A stretch of DNA of 64,000 nucleotides from Wolbachia endosymbiont (group A) of Rhinocyllus conicus (GTDB lineage Bacteria; Pseudomonadota; Alphaproteobacteria; Rickettsiales; Anaplasmataceae). Within the stretch, counting starts at the first letter, position 1. Every line of letters starts with the position of its first letter. Position numbers and translations under genes: made by a program. Of the stretch, positions 46,789 through 55,953 are shown in pieces. The notes beneath the pieces were generated by a model, which saw nothing but the letters and a program-made list of their open reading frames with translations, was not told the origin of the DNA and ran no database searches. Location: the NCBI RefSeq assembly GCF_947250775.1, contig NZ_OX366349.1, forward strand, positions 1,240,001 to 1,304,000, written 5' to 3'.

Positions 46789-48735
46789 TTAAAAGAACCC
46801 TCTAAGTTTTCTAGCGCGGCTTGGATGTTTCAACTTGCGCAGTGCTTTTGCCTCTATTTGCCTAATTCTCTCACGTGTTACATTAAAAATTTTTCCTACT
46901 TCTTCTAAGGTATGCTCCTTCCCATCTTTACCAAGGCCAAAACGCATTCTTAGAATTCTTTCTTCCTTTGGTGTTAAAGTTGCAAGAACATTGGTTGTAA
47001 TGCCACGCAAGTCAGCAAGTATTGCAGCATCCTCTGGTCTGGAGACTCGCTTATCTTCTATACAATCACCGAAGGTACTACTATCATCCTTTCCTGTTGG
47101 AGCTTCAAGACTTACTGGGTCCCTTGCTATTTTCATAACTTTGCGTATTCTTTCCAGTGGCATTGTCAGTTCTACACTTAATTCCTCTAACGTCGGCTCT
47201 CTTCCCATCTCATGAGTCATTTTTCTTAATGCTCTGTTGATTTTACTGATAACTTCTACCATATGAACTGGTATTCTAACTACTTTAGACTGCTCAGGTA
47301 TTGCCCTAGTGATTGATTGTCTTACCCACCAAGTGCCATAAGTTGAAAATTTATATCCACGTTTGTAATCAAACTTATCCACGGCCTTCATAAGACCAAT
47401 ATTGCCTTCTTGTATCAAATCAAGCAGATCAAGGCCTCTTTTTGAATACTTCTTAGCAATGGAAACTACTAGCCTTAAGTTAGCCTTAATCATCTCTTGC
47501 TTTGCTTCAGAGACTTCTCGTTCGTGTTTTTGTATTCTCCTGATTAGCTCCTTAAATTCTTGCACGTTATCTTCCTGTATATGCTGCTTAATACCGTTCA
47601 AAGTACTAGCTATATGTTCAGAGTTATCGTCTATAAACCTTAAAAATTTGTTTTTTAATTCACCTGTAAAAGAGGACTGATTTTCATTGATCTTTAAAAG
47701 ACTTATCTTTTTCAATTCGTGCTTTAAAAGCACGTCATCATAAACTTTATAGAAACTTTCTCTATCGATATCGTATTTTCTAGCCTCAGCAATAAGATTA
47801 GCCTCTTCAAGCGTGATGGATCTATTTATCTTATAAAGTTCTTGTGTAATTCTGGCAACAGCAGCATCACTTAACTTAATTTGTAATGCTATAGACCATA
47901 TTTGACTATATAAATTCTCTAGTTCATCAGAGGAATCTTTAGAATTTTTTCTTAATACCAATGCTTCATTTGTTAAAGTAATTATCTCATCCAATGCAAC
48001 TATGACCTTTGGCAATAAGTCACTTTCCATTTCAAGAATAGAAACATTTAAATTCGCTGAATTTATATCTTCATTATCACCGTCTTTCTCATCATCACTT
48101 TTTTTACTATCTTTCTCATCATCACTACAGTACTCAGCATCTTCAGAAACATCCTCAGAATCCTCAACATCTTCAGCACTTTCTTCACTCTCTTCTTTGG
48201 GTACCACATTAAAGTCAGAGTTATAAATTGCATCCAGATCTATAATTTCTCTCAGTAAGAGAGCTCCACTACTTAAATCATCACGCCATACTTTTATCAC
48301 CTTTAATGTTACTGATGTTTCAATTATTGCACGTAACATGTTATGCTTTTCAGATTCAATTTTTTTTGCTATCTCGATTTCATCTGCCCTTGACAAAAGC
48401 TTTACAGAGCTCATGTCTTGTAAATAAATCCTCACTGGATCATCATTTTGTACTAAAGTTGCAGTAATATTTGGCGATGTGTCATCATCATCAAGTTTAC
48501 TATCATCACTGTTGGAAGGAATATCTTCTTCATCTTCGCTACTTTCAAGCACATTAATTCCGGAATCCTGCAATAAAGATATAGCATCATCTATAAAATC
48601 AGACGAAAAATTTTCATCTGATAATTTATCATTTATATCATCAAAGGTGACAAAACCACCTTTTTTTATACTTTTAGTTACAAGATCTCTGATAATTTTT
48701 TTCTTATCTTCTGCATCATTAATAGTTGACATCAT
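46789..48735 (-). CDS. rpoD: RNA polymerase primary sigma factor RpoD (sigma70)
   Basis: Housekeeping sigma factor, 648 aa. Region 1.1 at the N-terminus, 1.2 (NDDPVRIYLQDMSSVKLLSR), a long acidic non-conserved insert (about 165-235, with runs of Asp/Glu/Ser), 2.1-2.4 (MIKANLRLVVSIAKKYSKRG, DLIQEGNIGLMKAVDKFDY, FSTYGTWWVRQSITRAI), region 3, and 4.2 (LEEVGKIFNVTRERIRQIEA). The DNA-binding residues that read TTGACA/TATAAT are conserved, in line with the promoters proposed here. Confidence 0.97.
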   Translation of the reverse strand: MMSTINDAEDKKKIIRDLVTKSIKKGGFVTFDDINDKLSDENFSSDFIDDAISLLQDSGINVLESSEDEEDIPSNSDDSKLDDDDTSPNITATLVQNDDPVRIYLQDMSSVKLLSRADEIEIAKKIESEKHNMLRAIIETSVTLKVIKVWRDDLSSGALLLREIIDLDAIYNSDFNVVPKEESEESAEDVEDSEDVSEDAEYCSDDEKDSKKSDDEKDGDNEDINSANLNVSILEMESDLLPKVIVALDEIITLTNEALVLRKNSKDSSDELENLYSQIWSIALQIKLSDAAVARITQELYKINRSITLEEANLIAEARKYDIDRESFYKVYDDVLLKHELKKISLLKINENQSSFTGELKNKFLRFIDDNSEHIASTLNGIKQHIQEDNVQEFKELIRRIQKHEREVSEAKQEMIKANLRLVVSIAKKYSKRGLDLLDLIQEGNIGLMKAVDKFDYKRGYKFSTYGTWWVRQSITRAIPEQSKVVRIPVHMVEVISKINRALRKMTHEMGREPTLEELSVELTMPLERIRKVMKIARDPVSLEAPTGKDDSSTFGDCIEDKRVSRPEDAAILADLRGITTNVLATLTPKEERILRMRFGLGKDGKEHTLEEVGKIFNVTRERIRQIEAKALRKLKHPSRARKLRGFF

Positions 48736-48855
48736 TACCTTTATAGTTTATAATTTTATTTCTTATTAACAAATAAACTTACAACGAGCAAGTCTATAAT
48801 TTTACTTTTAACTTGTGGCTATTCGTTACTTCATATAGTTTAAGATACTGTTAAT

Positions 48856-49182
48856 TTATGTACACTTGTCTTGATCAATTGTTCCATACTTTTCTTCCAT
48901 TTTTACTGCTATGGACAATCCAACTGAAAATGTTGCAATTCCAACCACTATAGCAGTAAGCATTAAAACATGAGGTATAGGATTGCTATATGAATAAAAA
49001 TTTGAAACCAATATAGGAGGCAAAGAACTTTTTATATATCCTAGAGATATGTAAAACAACAAAACAGATGCTTGGAAGACGCTTACCCCTATCATTTTCT
49101 TGATTAAATTTTTATCGTTTATAATAATATATAAACCTAGCACCATTAATACAATAATAATCGTATAATTATATAAAGTCAT
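48856..49182 (-). CDS. mnhC: Na+/H+ antiporter subunit C (MrpC/MnhC)
   Basis: A 108-aa NuoK-like membrane protein with three helices (about 5-22, 28-52, 70-95). The VLMLTAIVVGIATFSVGLSI segment is typical of MrpC. It overlaps subunit B by 4 bases. It is the last gene of the local cluster; no subunit D follows, rpoD being convergent in order only by strand. Confidence 0.9.
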   Translation of the reverse strand: MTLYNYTIIIVLMVLGLYIIINDKNLIKKMIGVSVFQASVLLFYISLGYIKSSLPPILVSNFYSYSNPIPHVLMLTAIVVGIATFSVGLSIAVKMEEKYGTIDQDKCT

Positions 49183-49598
49183 TGTTTTTTCCTACGAGCA
49201 AAATTCATATATATAATTAACATAGAGGAGCAGACAGTAAATGCTACACCTAATTCCACCAAAAAAATACCCAATTTTTGACCGGTTCTATTATTGGCTG
49301 ACAAGATATCATAAGATAAAAAATTTTGGCCAAGTAAAGTTGTTGCAACGCCCGTTCCTCCATAAATTAAAATACCTAACACGTTAGTCAATCTAATCAC
49401 AGAATAAGGTATTGCTTTTAGAGTTGTAGATACACCAAATAGCATTGAATATAATATTATCCCGGAGGCAATAATTATTCCTGCTTGAAAACCTCCACCC
49501 GGAGTGTAATCACCGTGAAATTGTATGTATAAACCAAATAAAATGATAAAAGGTATCATCAAAAATGTTACTGCATTTAATATCGGATCTTTAATCAT
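49179..49598 (-). CDS. mnhB: Na+/H+ antiporter subunit B (MrpB/MnhB)
   Basis: A 139-aa membrane protein with the MnhB signature GDYTPGGGFQAGIIIASGIIL (about 30-50), three to four helices and a basic end. Overlaps the upstream DUF4040 gene by 8 bases and mnhC by 4, so tightly coupled. Confidence 0.92.
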   Translation of the reverse strand: MIKDPILNAVTFLMIPFIILFGLYIQFHGDYTPGGGFQAGIIIASGIILYSMLFGVSTTLKAIPYSVIRLTNVLGILIYGGTGVATTLLGQNFLSYDILSANNRTGQKLGIFLVELGVAFTVCSSMLIIYMNFARRKKQ

Positions 49599-50118
49599 TG
49601 TCTTTTTCTTCTTTTAATATCAACGTTATACAAAGCGCAGCAGTAAAAACTACTATAGTTTCTCCAAACGTGTCATAACCACGAAAGCTTGCCAAAACAG
49701 CTGTCACTATATTAGGAATACCGGTAGCTTTTTCGGTATTTTCCACATAATAAGGAGCAACATGTAAGTGGATCGGAGCATTGTGGCTGCCAAAATCTGG
49801 CAATTGAATCATAAAATATGACAAACATACAGCCAGAAATAACATAAAAAAAAGCGTTATAGGGTTATGAGATAGATTTACTTTATGATTCTTTATCAAG
49901 GAGAGTGCTGCAAACGTAAAAACCGTACTGAGCCCCGCACCAACAGAAGCTTCAGTAATTGCAACATCAGGTGCATTCATAATTAAGTATATAAGCGCAA
50001 TAAGTGAACTAAATACACACATTAGAACAGCACTTACGACTAAATGTCGCGAGAAGACTATAAAAACCGTAACTGTTAGTAACAACAAAAGTAGCACTAC
50101 ATTTAATATTTCTAACAC
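49591..50118 (-). CDS. DUF4040/MrpA C-terminal-like antiporter subunit
   Basis: A 175-aa membrane protein. Helices alternate through the chain; VAITEASVGAGLSTVFTFAAL is the DUF4040 signature, and the end (ASFRGYDTFGETIVVFTAALCITLIL) matches the segment that in other bacteria is fused to MrpA or precedes MrpB. Hence a split form of the large subunit's C-terminal part. One base separates it from mnhG. Confidence 0.88.
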   Translation of the reverse strand: MLEILNVVLLLLLLTVTVFIVFSRHLVVSAVLMCVFSSLIALIYLIMNAPDVAITEASVGAGLSTVFTFAALSLIKNHKVNLSHNPITLFFMLFLAVCLSYFMIQLPDFGSHNAPIHLHVAPYYVENTEKATGIPNIVTAVLASFRGYDTFGETIVVFTAALCITLILKEEKDND

Positions 50119-50119
50119 C

Positions 50120-50407
50120 TTAACCTTCTTTAACAGTTTTTTTCTTAACTTTATAATAAGTGCGCGCTAAAATATAGCCATTAGTTGAGCTAGCTACCCA
50201 TATTATAAGAATTAATAATATTATTTTAACAGTATTGATTGAAAATCCATTCTGCAAAGCAAAACCAATTAACAATAGCGTTGCACCGCTAGAATCTGTA
50301 ATACCTGCTGCATGTAACCTAGTATAGAAATCAGGAAATCTAATTACTCCCACACTTGAAATGATTACTGAACAAATGCCTAAAAATATAAGAACGGATC
50401 CTATCAT
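50120..50407 (-). CDS. mnhG: Na+/H+ antiporter subunit G (MrpG/MnhG)
   Basis: A 95-aa protein; helix 1 then GVIRFPDFYTRLHAAGITDS, diagnostic of MnhG, then two more helices and a basic tail. Lies 6 bases after mnhF. Confidence 0.93.
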   Translation of the reverse strand: MIGSVLIFLGICSVIISSVGVIRFPDFYTRLHAAGITDSSGATLLLIGFALQNGFSINTVKIILLILIIWVASSTNGYILARTYYKVKKKTVKEG

Positions 50408-50413
50408 AAATTA

Positions 50414-50659
50414 TTAAAACAACATTAATCTCATTAGTGCTATAGTTGATATAAAGCTAACGCTAGCATACAACAATGCTATATCAATTAAAAAAAAATT
50501 ATTCAGAATGATTGATATTGCTGTTATGAGTACAACTACTTGCGTTGAGAAATTATTGAACGCTAAAACCTTATTGTACACATCACTTGACTTAGACACT
50601 ATGCGGCACAACATTATACTCATACAGAACAACAGTGTATAGATAGCAATGTGAAGCAT
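50414..50659 (-). CDS. mnhF: Na+/H+ antiporter subunit F (MrpF/MnhF)
   Basis: An 81-aa three-helix protein. The pattern CRIVSKSSDVYNKVLAFNNF, then helix, then LIDIALLYASVSFISTIALM, fits MrpF. It follows rpoZ by 28 bases, so rpoZ may share its transcript. Confidence 0.85.
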   Translation of the reverse strand: MLHIAIYTLLFCMSIMLCRIVSKSSDVYNKVLAFNNFSTQVVVLITAISIILNNFFLIDIALLYASVSFISTIALMRLMLF

Positions 50660-50687
50660 TTAAAGACTATGTAACTTCAGTAGATTT

Positions 50688-51104
50688 CTAAACGGATACT
50701 TCTTCATCGCCATCTTGATCATTTATTTCATCATCTATTTCACCATCCACTTCATAATCTTGGCTTTCTTGACTTGCATCAAGATCTGTGTTAAATTGAC
50801 CATCAGAAAAATTTAATAAATTCGCTAGCTTACTTGTATTACTGCTGTAAACATTATTCATATTTCCTTTCATGTACTCCTTGCATCTACCTACCAAAAG
50901 GTTAAATAGCTCATGAGTATCCACCTGTTTTTCTGCTATTTCATATAAGGAAACTATGGTGTTTTTATGGTCTTTAAACTGAACTGTTTGAACTGGATTA
51001 CTTGCTCCTGTATTTAAATCATGTGTTCTTTGACTTGCCAATAGAACCAATTTGAAACGGTTACTTACCTGTTCTGTACACTTTTCTACAATAGACTCAG
51101 CCAT
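50688..51104 (-). CDS. rpoZ: RNA polymerase omega subunit
   Basis: A 138-aa protein. The N-terminal 70 residues are typical omega (MAESIVEKCTEQVSNRFKLV, LASQRTHDLNTGA, NTIVSLYEIAEKQV). The C-terminal half is a lineage-specific acidic extension (runs of Asp/Glu to the end). Helps assemble beta-prime. Neighbours: XRE regulator upstream, Mrp genes downstream. Confidence 0.92.
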   Translation of the reverse strand: MAESIVEKCTEQVSNRFKLVLLASQRTHDLNTGASNPVQTVQFKDHKNTIVSLYEIAEKQVDTHELFNLLVGRCKEYMKGNMNNVYSSNTSKLANLLNFSDGQFNTDLDASQESQDYEVDGEIDDEINDQDGDEEVSV

Positions 51105-51164
51105 AAGATACTACCTTAATAAGTTTTATACTATATCACAAAAAACAAGTTGTCAACTTTGTAT

Positions 51165-51461
51165 CTATTGCGATTCAACTTCATGTTTTACTTTTTCTGC
51201 CTCAGATTTTATTTCTTGGCTTTCTGTCATCGTGATTGTTATTTCATGATCAAGTTTTTTTAGAAATCCTAACAATCGCTCTAAAGAAAAACCATCTATT
51301 TTACCATTTTTAATTTGTGATACCTTTGGCTGATCAATACCAAGTTTCTCAGCTGCAAAAGCCTGAGTCCAAGCATTTTTTTCTATAATTTTATTTATTA
51401 TATAAAGCAACTTTGTTTTTATTGCTGCACTGTCTAAGTTATTTAACGATATTATTTCCAT
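51165..51461 (-). CDS. XRE-family helix-turn-helix regulator
   Basis: 98 aa from the ATG at 51461 (an in-frame GTG at 51476 adds five residues). HTH: WTQAFAAEKLGIDQPKVSQI followed by KNGKIDGFSLERLLGFLKKL, as in HTH_37/HigA-like antitoxins and solitary regulators. No toxin-like gene is adjacent, so it is probably a stand-alone regulator. A charged tail of about 25 residues follows. Confidence 0.85.
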   Translation of the reverse strand: MEIISLNNLDSAAIKTKLLYIINKIIEKNAWTQAFAAEKLGIDQPKVSQIKNGKIDGFSLERLLGFLKKLDHEITITMTESQEIKSEAEKVKHEVESQ

Positions 51462-51476
51462 AATTCTTACACTCAC

Positions 51477-51887
51477 ATATCAATTAACTTTATTAAATAT
51501 TATAGCATAATATTTAATATACCAAGATATTAATATCATATAACTTGTCAATAATTATATGATATCAAATTTAAAACTTTAAGTTGATTGTATATTAATA
51601 TTTCAATCAAATTTCTAGTAATTTTAAATTACCATTTTACCATCAGCCTCTCTGAAAAAATCATTTACAGAAAGAACAAGCTAAAATTACAAAGCTTGAA
51701 ATACAAAAATAATTATTTTATAAATTTATCTTACATAAGAAGTTTATATCTCTATATCTTAACATAGATATTTATTTAAATTTTTAAAATTTCTATTTTA
51801 ACGAGAATTCTATATATTATATTTATAATATAACTTAAATATTTGTTGCTTTTTAGCTGGAACACTATTTAGTTAGTAAGTAAAATT
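51477..51887. other. AT-rich intergenic region between regulator and purE
   Basis: 411 bases between divergent genes, extremely AT-rich, with several direct short repeats (TTAATAT/ATATTAATA near 51480-51600). It contains none of the palindromic families. I see no tRNA, gene or clear origin motif; promoters for both directions are expected here. Confidence 0.5.
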
Positions 51888-52388
51888 GTGTTGAATATGA
51901 CAAAAATAAAAAAAGATGTTGCTGTTATTATGGGAAGTGAGTCAGATTACACCACTATGGTCCATACCGTCGATATGCTAAAAGCATTAGAAGTTTCACA
52001 TGACATATTCATAATATCTGCACATAGAACACCAGAAAGGCTCTTCAATTTTGCTAAATCTGCACAAGAAGAAGGTTTTAAGGTTATTATAGCTGGTGCA
52101 GGAGGTGCAGCTCATTTACCTGGTATGGTTGCGTCATTAACTTGTTTACCAGTTATCGGCGTTCCTGTGCATAGTAAACAATTAAATGGGCTGGACAGTC
52201 TACTCTCTATAGTTCAAATGCCAAAGGGTGTTCCAGTTGCAACCATGTCTATAGGAGAAAATGGAGCATATAATGCTGCCATTACCGCCGTATCTATATT
52301 GTCAATTTCCAACGGTGAAATTGCAGGTAGGTTAAAAAAGTGGAGAGAGAGACAGACCAAAGAAGTAAAAGAAAAACCAGTTTCATAA
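51888..52388 (+). CDS. purE: N5-carboxyaminoimidazole ribonucleotide mutase
   Basis: Purine pathway enzyme, 166 aa. PurE signatures VIMGSESDYTTM, ISAHRTPERLFNFA and IAGAGGAAHLPGMVASLT are intact. GTG 51888 or ATG 51897 may start it; neither has a strong ribosome binding site. mutL starts 7 bases after it. Confidence 0.94.
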   Translation: MLNMTKIKKDVAVIMGSESDYTTMVHTVDMLKALEVSHDIFIISAHRTPERLFNFAKSAQEEGFKVIIAGAGGAAHLPGMVASLTCLPVIGVPVHSKQLNGLDSLLSIVQMPKGVPVATMSIGENGAYNAAITAVSILSISNGEIAGRLKKWRERQTKEVKEKPVS

Positions 52389-52395
52389 TAAATCT

Positions 52396-54255
52396 ATGGC
52401 AATAATCCTTCTAGACACAAAAACCATAAACCGTATAGCAGCGGGGGAAGTGATAGAAAGGCCTGCAAGTGTAGTAAAGGAATTAGTGGAAAATGCAATA
52501 GATGCTGGAAGTTTAGAAATAGAGATCAAAATAGAAAGTGGTGGGCGTAACCTTATTATTGTGACAGATGATGGTAACGGAGTAGAAAAAAACGATTTAG
52601 AACTTGCGTTTATGCGCCATGCTACTTCAAAATTGAGCGATAGTGAGTTGATAGAAATCAAGCATCTTGGCTTTAGAGGAGAAGCTCTGCCTTCAATAGC
52701 AGCAGTAAGTAGGATAAAATTATCGTCTAAAGCAAGCGGAGCAAGTGAAGCATGGTCTATAAGTTATGAGGGTGGAGAAAAGATGGGGGAGCTAACTCCT
52801 TACTCTTTATCACAAGGGACACATATTGAAGTACGAGATTTGTTTTTCGCTACCCCAAATAGACTAAAATTTCTAAAAACCGAAAGAGCAGAAACTCAAA
52901 GCATTGTTGATATTGTAAACAACCTAGCAATGGTTAACTATCATATAGGGTTTACTCTCACTTCAGGTAATAAAAAGCTCTTAAAATACGCTAAGCAGAC
53001 TTCGTTATTTCATAGATTGTGTGAAGTAGAAGAAGAATTTCAGGGCAATTCTTTGGAGGTCAATGAAGAAGAAGACGGCATTAAACTTACGGGACACATC
53101 TGTAAGCCGACCGTCAATCGTGGTAAGTCAACTCAGATCTATACATTTGTTAATGGAAGGCCAATTAAAGATAATTTACTTATTGGTGCGGTTAGGTATG
53201 CATATCATGATTTTATTCCAAGCGATAGGTATCCTTTTGCAGCGTTACATTTAGAGATACCTTATGATCAAGTAGATGTAAATGTGCATCCAAATAAATC
53301 AGAAGTAAGGTTTCAGAATAAGAAGCTCATATATGAGATAGTGACAAGAGGATTAATTAAAGCGTTGTCAAGAAGGATAGGCACCTTTGATGTCATTCCA
53401 GCTAGTGACCAGAGAACTACTAATACGATAGAGGGTTTTGTGAAAGGTTCATTATCAGATCCTTTTGATAAGTCTAATGTTCAAAAAGAATTTTATGAAA
53501 GGAGGCCAAGTCCTTTTGAAAATCAACTAATAAAAGAATTTGCCTCTCCAAATGAAAAAGCAAAAGGCTTATCAGAACAGTCAAAATCGTTTGATTATAC
53601 CGGCATACAGAAATCCCCATCACAAGCGGAAATTATGGTTCTAGAAAAAAAGGTGTTAGAGCAAGTTGATTTGATAGAGAGCCACCCGCTCGGGTTTGCA
53701 CGCTGTCAGGTCTATAATACTTACATTATTGCCGAGGTAAGAGACAAATTGATTATAGTTGATCAGCATGCAGCCCACGAGAGATTAGTATATGAATGCC
53801 TAAAACAAAAATCAAGTATAAAAAGACAAAAACTACTTCTTCCTGAAACGGTTGAAATCAAAAATCAAGCTGGAATGGAGATGATTGAAATCTATAAAGA
53901 TAAGTTATTTGAAATGGGTTTTGATATTGAAATCAAATCAGAGAATAAAGTGATAGTAAAAGAAATCCCTGCAATTTTGGGAGCAATAGATGTGAAAGAG
54001 ATGCTAATTAATATAGTGGGTAGATTAACGGAAATAGAAGATACATTGCCAGTAGAAGACAAAGTGAACAAGATATTGGCTACTATCGCTTGTCATGGAT
54101 CAATTAGAGCAGGCAGGAAAATGAGGTTAGAGGAGATGAATGAGCTGCTGAGACAAATGGAAAAAACTCCATATTCCGGGCAATGCAACCACGGAAGGCC
54201 AACTTATATAGAAATGAAACTCAGTGATATTGAAAAACTGTTTGAGCGGAGGTAA
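52396..54255 (+). CDS. mutL: DNA mismatch repair protein MutL
   Basis: A 619-aa GHKL ATPase. N-terminal motifs: ELVENAIDAG, TDDGNGV, LGFRGEALPSIA; DVNVHPNKSEVRF closes the ATPase half. The C-terminal domain has the endonuclease metal motif DQHAAHERLVYE (456-467), plus ACHGSIRAG and CNHGRP, so this MutL should nick DNA itself, as expected where MutH is absent. The linker (about 340-420) is variable. Confidence 0.96.
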   Translation: MAIILLDTKTINRIAAGEVIERPASVVKELVENAIDAGSLEIEIKIESGGRNLIIVTDDGNGVEKNDLELAFMRHATSKLSDSELIEIKHLGFRGEALPSIAAVSRIKLSSKASGASEAWSISYEGGEKMGELTPYSLSQGTHIEVRDLFFATPNRLKFLKTERAETQSIVDIVNNLAMVNYHIGFTLTSGNKKLLKYAKQTSLFHRLCEVEEEFQGNSLEVNEEEDGIKLTGHICKPTVNRGKSTQIYTFVNGRPIKDNLLIGAVRYAYHDFIPSDRYPFAALHLEIPYDQVDVNVHPNKSEVRFQNKKLIYEIVTRGLIKALSRRIGTFDVIPASDQRTTNTIEGFVKGSLSDPFDKSNVQKEFYERRPSPFENQLIKEFASPNEKAKGLSEQSKSFDYTGIQKSPSQAEIMVLEKKVLEQVDLIESHPLGFARCQVYNTYIIAEVRDKLIIVDQHAAHERLVYECLKQKSSIKRQKLLLPETVEIKNQAGMEMIEIYKDKLFEMGFDIEIKSENKVIVKEIPAILGAIDVKEMLINIVGRLTEIEDTLPVEDKVNKILATIACHGSIRAGRKMRLEEMNELLRQMEKTPYSGQCNHGRPTYIEMKLSDIEKLFERR

Positions 54256-54325
54256 TGAGGTTGCCATAAATATGTAAGTGCTCTTTCCTCGTCATCCAAG
54301 TAGCTCATAGAAACGGATTAAACGA

Positions 54326-54640
54326 AAAACGACTTGACAAACTCCGCCAGCTCCCTTATCATGACAATAAGGGTATTTATGACTCAAAACTTGTTTTTGA
54401 CCTGCAGGCTCAATGACAAAATTCAGTAAAAAAACTCAGGTATTTATTGGCGGATTACATAAAATTATAGCGGCTGCATGTCTTTTAAATTTTTTCTACA
54501 TTCAGCCAAACCGCGCTTAAACTAAGCGTCAGCACATTATTACAGCGCCACTTACAGTAATATAGAGTCAAAACTCGCTACTCGGGGCTTCTTTTGCCTT
54601 TTTTTTCGTTTGGTAAATTTCTTAATGTTTATAGCTCAAA
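54326..54640 (+). ncRNA. Intergenic repeat element B with promoter, possible small RNA gene
   Basis: Related to element A: the same promoter block, shared pieces such as TTGGCG, ATGTCTT, CGCGCTTA and the end GCTTCTTTTGCCTTTTTTTT with GTTTGGTAAATTTCTTAATG. The middle differs in sequence and length (one unit instead of two). No open frame. Placed after mutL, before a palindrome cluster. Confidence 0.4.
54334..54362 (+). promoter_or_regulatory. Near-consensus sigma70 promoter in repeat element B
   Basis: TTGACA, 17-base spacer, TATCAT, the same boxes and spacing as at 42525. The spacer is also conserved apart from two positions. Confidence 0.55.
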
Positions 54641-54645
54641 GAGAG

Positions 54646-54870
54646 GTGTCATTCCAGCACTTGATGCTGGAATCCAGGAATTTTATCAAGTATAAAAGTT
54701 ATGTTAAAATGCACCATTTATGGAAAACTAGATCCCAGTGTCTGGGCACTGGGATGACGAGAAAGGAGCACTGGAATGACATCATAGGGGCACTGGGATG
54801 ACATCATAGGGGCGCTGGAATGACACCCTTTCCTAGATGGAGATAAATTACAATGTTTGTACAGTTATGG
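54646..54870. repeat. Composite palindromic repeat, core in reverse orientation
   Basis: GTCATTCCAGCACTTGATGC with GCTGGAATCC, core (about 54675-54730) that aligns to the reverse complement of the core at 33985-34055, then GATCCCAGTGTCTGGGCACT and several GGGGCACTGGGATGACATCA units, ending ACAATGTTTGTACAGTTATG. No gene in 54256-54964 apart from the candidate RNA. Confidence 0.65.
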
Positions 54871-54964
54871 GATTGCGCAGTGGATGCAGTTTAACATAAA
54901 AAGCTTTGCTTTTTGAAATTTTGGGTTATACTCAACTTCAACACTATTAGCAGGGGTAATGATC

Positions 54965-55924
54965 ATGAATAAAGAAGAAGCTTTAAAAATTTTGGAACTA
55001 ACAGATAGCCATGACGTTATCTCTAAAGCCAGAAAGAAATTATTTGATAGTGAAAAAAACTTAGATGTATTAAAAACGCAGATCGAGGCATATAAATCGC
55101 TTACCGATAGTCAAGCAGAAGCTTTTTCGGATCTTGTAATATCAGCTATTAACAGTAATGAGCTAGATTTTTTGGGATTATTACTAGAGACAGTAAAAAA
55201 TGATGATAAATTTGATTATTTAAATACAGAAAGCACTAGTGGCAATATACCATTAAACTTCGTGCTTGGGTATACAAGTTGTAAAGATGAGTTAAGGGTT
55301 AAGGCCATAAGTTTACTTTTAAAGTATGGTGCTAATCCTAATACGAGAGATCGAGAAGGTAAATCATCATTACACTGTACTACCAAATGGAATGGTGTTC
55401 TCTGTCACAAAGTTACTGAATTACTTTTAGACAAAGGTGCTGACCCTAATGCAAAAGATAATCAAGGTAAAACACTGTTACATTACTTATGTGATGATCA
55501 TAGTTACCTTAATGATCATGCACGTGGTCATGTTGAAATCGCGAAATTGCTTTTGAGGAAAGGCGCTAACCCAGACTTAAAAGATCATTACAATAAAAGA
55601 CCAGTAGATTATGCTAAACACGACAGTAAAGTTGGGCAGTTATTTGGTGCCGTTAACTCTCATATGGTGTTGCTATACTCTTATGGTACAATAGTTCTTT
55701 CATCTCTTAGTATCATCTGCGCAACTGAAGTGGCAGCTAGGAATGTCAGAAAAGCAGATAAAATCGGGTTTGCCATTTTTGCAGTAGGTACTGCTGCTGT
55801 TGCATTATATTGCGCATACTGTGCAATAAAAACTGCGTTTTTTTCAAAACCCTCACCAGATTTTACCGAAGCTAGAGCAGAATTTCTTAATAGTCAATCA
55901 CCAAATCCAGCAGGTGCAGCTTAA
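54965..55924 (+). CDS. Ankyrin-repeat protein with C-terminal membrane helices
   Basis: 319 aa from ATG 54965 (AGGGG about 9 bases upstream; ATG 54959 is too close to it). Residues 1-90 are helical, then about three ankyrin repeats between 95 and 225: VKAISLLLKYGANPNTRDRE, VTELLLDKGADPNAKDNQGK, VEIAKLLLRKGANPDLKDHY. Two hydrophobic helices (about 230-255 and 265-290) anchor the C-terminus. Ankyrin proteins are a hallmark of Wolbachia and often host-directed. Function unknown. Confidence 0.88.
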   Translation: MNKEEALKILELTDSHDVISKARKKLFDSEKNLDVLKTQIEAYKSLTDSQAEAFSDLVISAINSNELDFLGLLLETVKNDDKFDYLNTESTSGNIPLNFVLGYTSCKDELRVKAISLLLKYGANPNTRDREGKSSLHCTTKWNGVLCHKVTELLLDKGADPNAKDNQGKTLLHYLCDDHSYLNDHARGHVEIAKLLLRKGANPDLKDHYNKRPVDYAKHDSKVGQLFGAVNSHMVLLYSYGTIVLSSLSIICATEVAARNVRKADKIGFAIFAVGTAAVALYCAYCAIKTAFFSKPSPDFTEARAEFLNSQSPNPAGAA

Positions 55925-55953
55925 TAATTATAGCTAAAGTAATCTAGGTTTAC

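Noticed and set aside
51165..51461. Toxin-antitoxin module
   Set aside because: The XRE protein resembles antitoxins, but neighbours are rpoZ and a divergent purE; no toxin frame is found.
51477..51887. Replication origin in the AT-rich gap
   Set aside because: No cluster of DnaA-box-like sequences and none of the genes usually flanking the Wolbachia origin.
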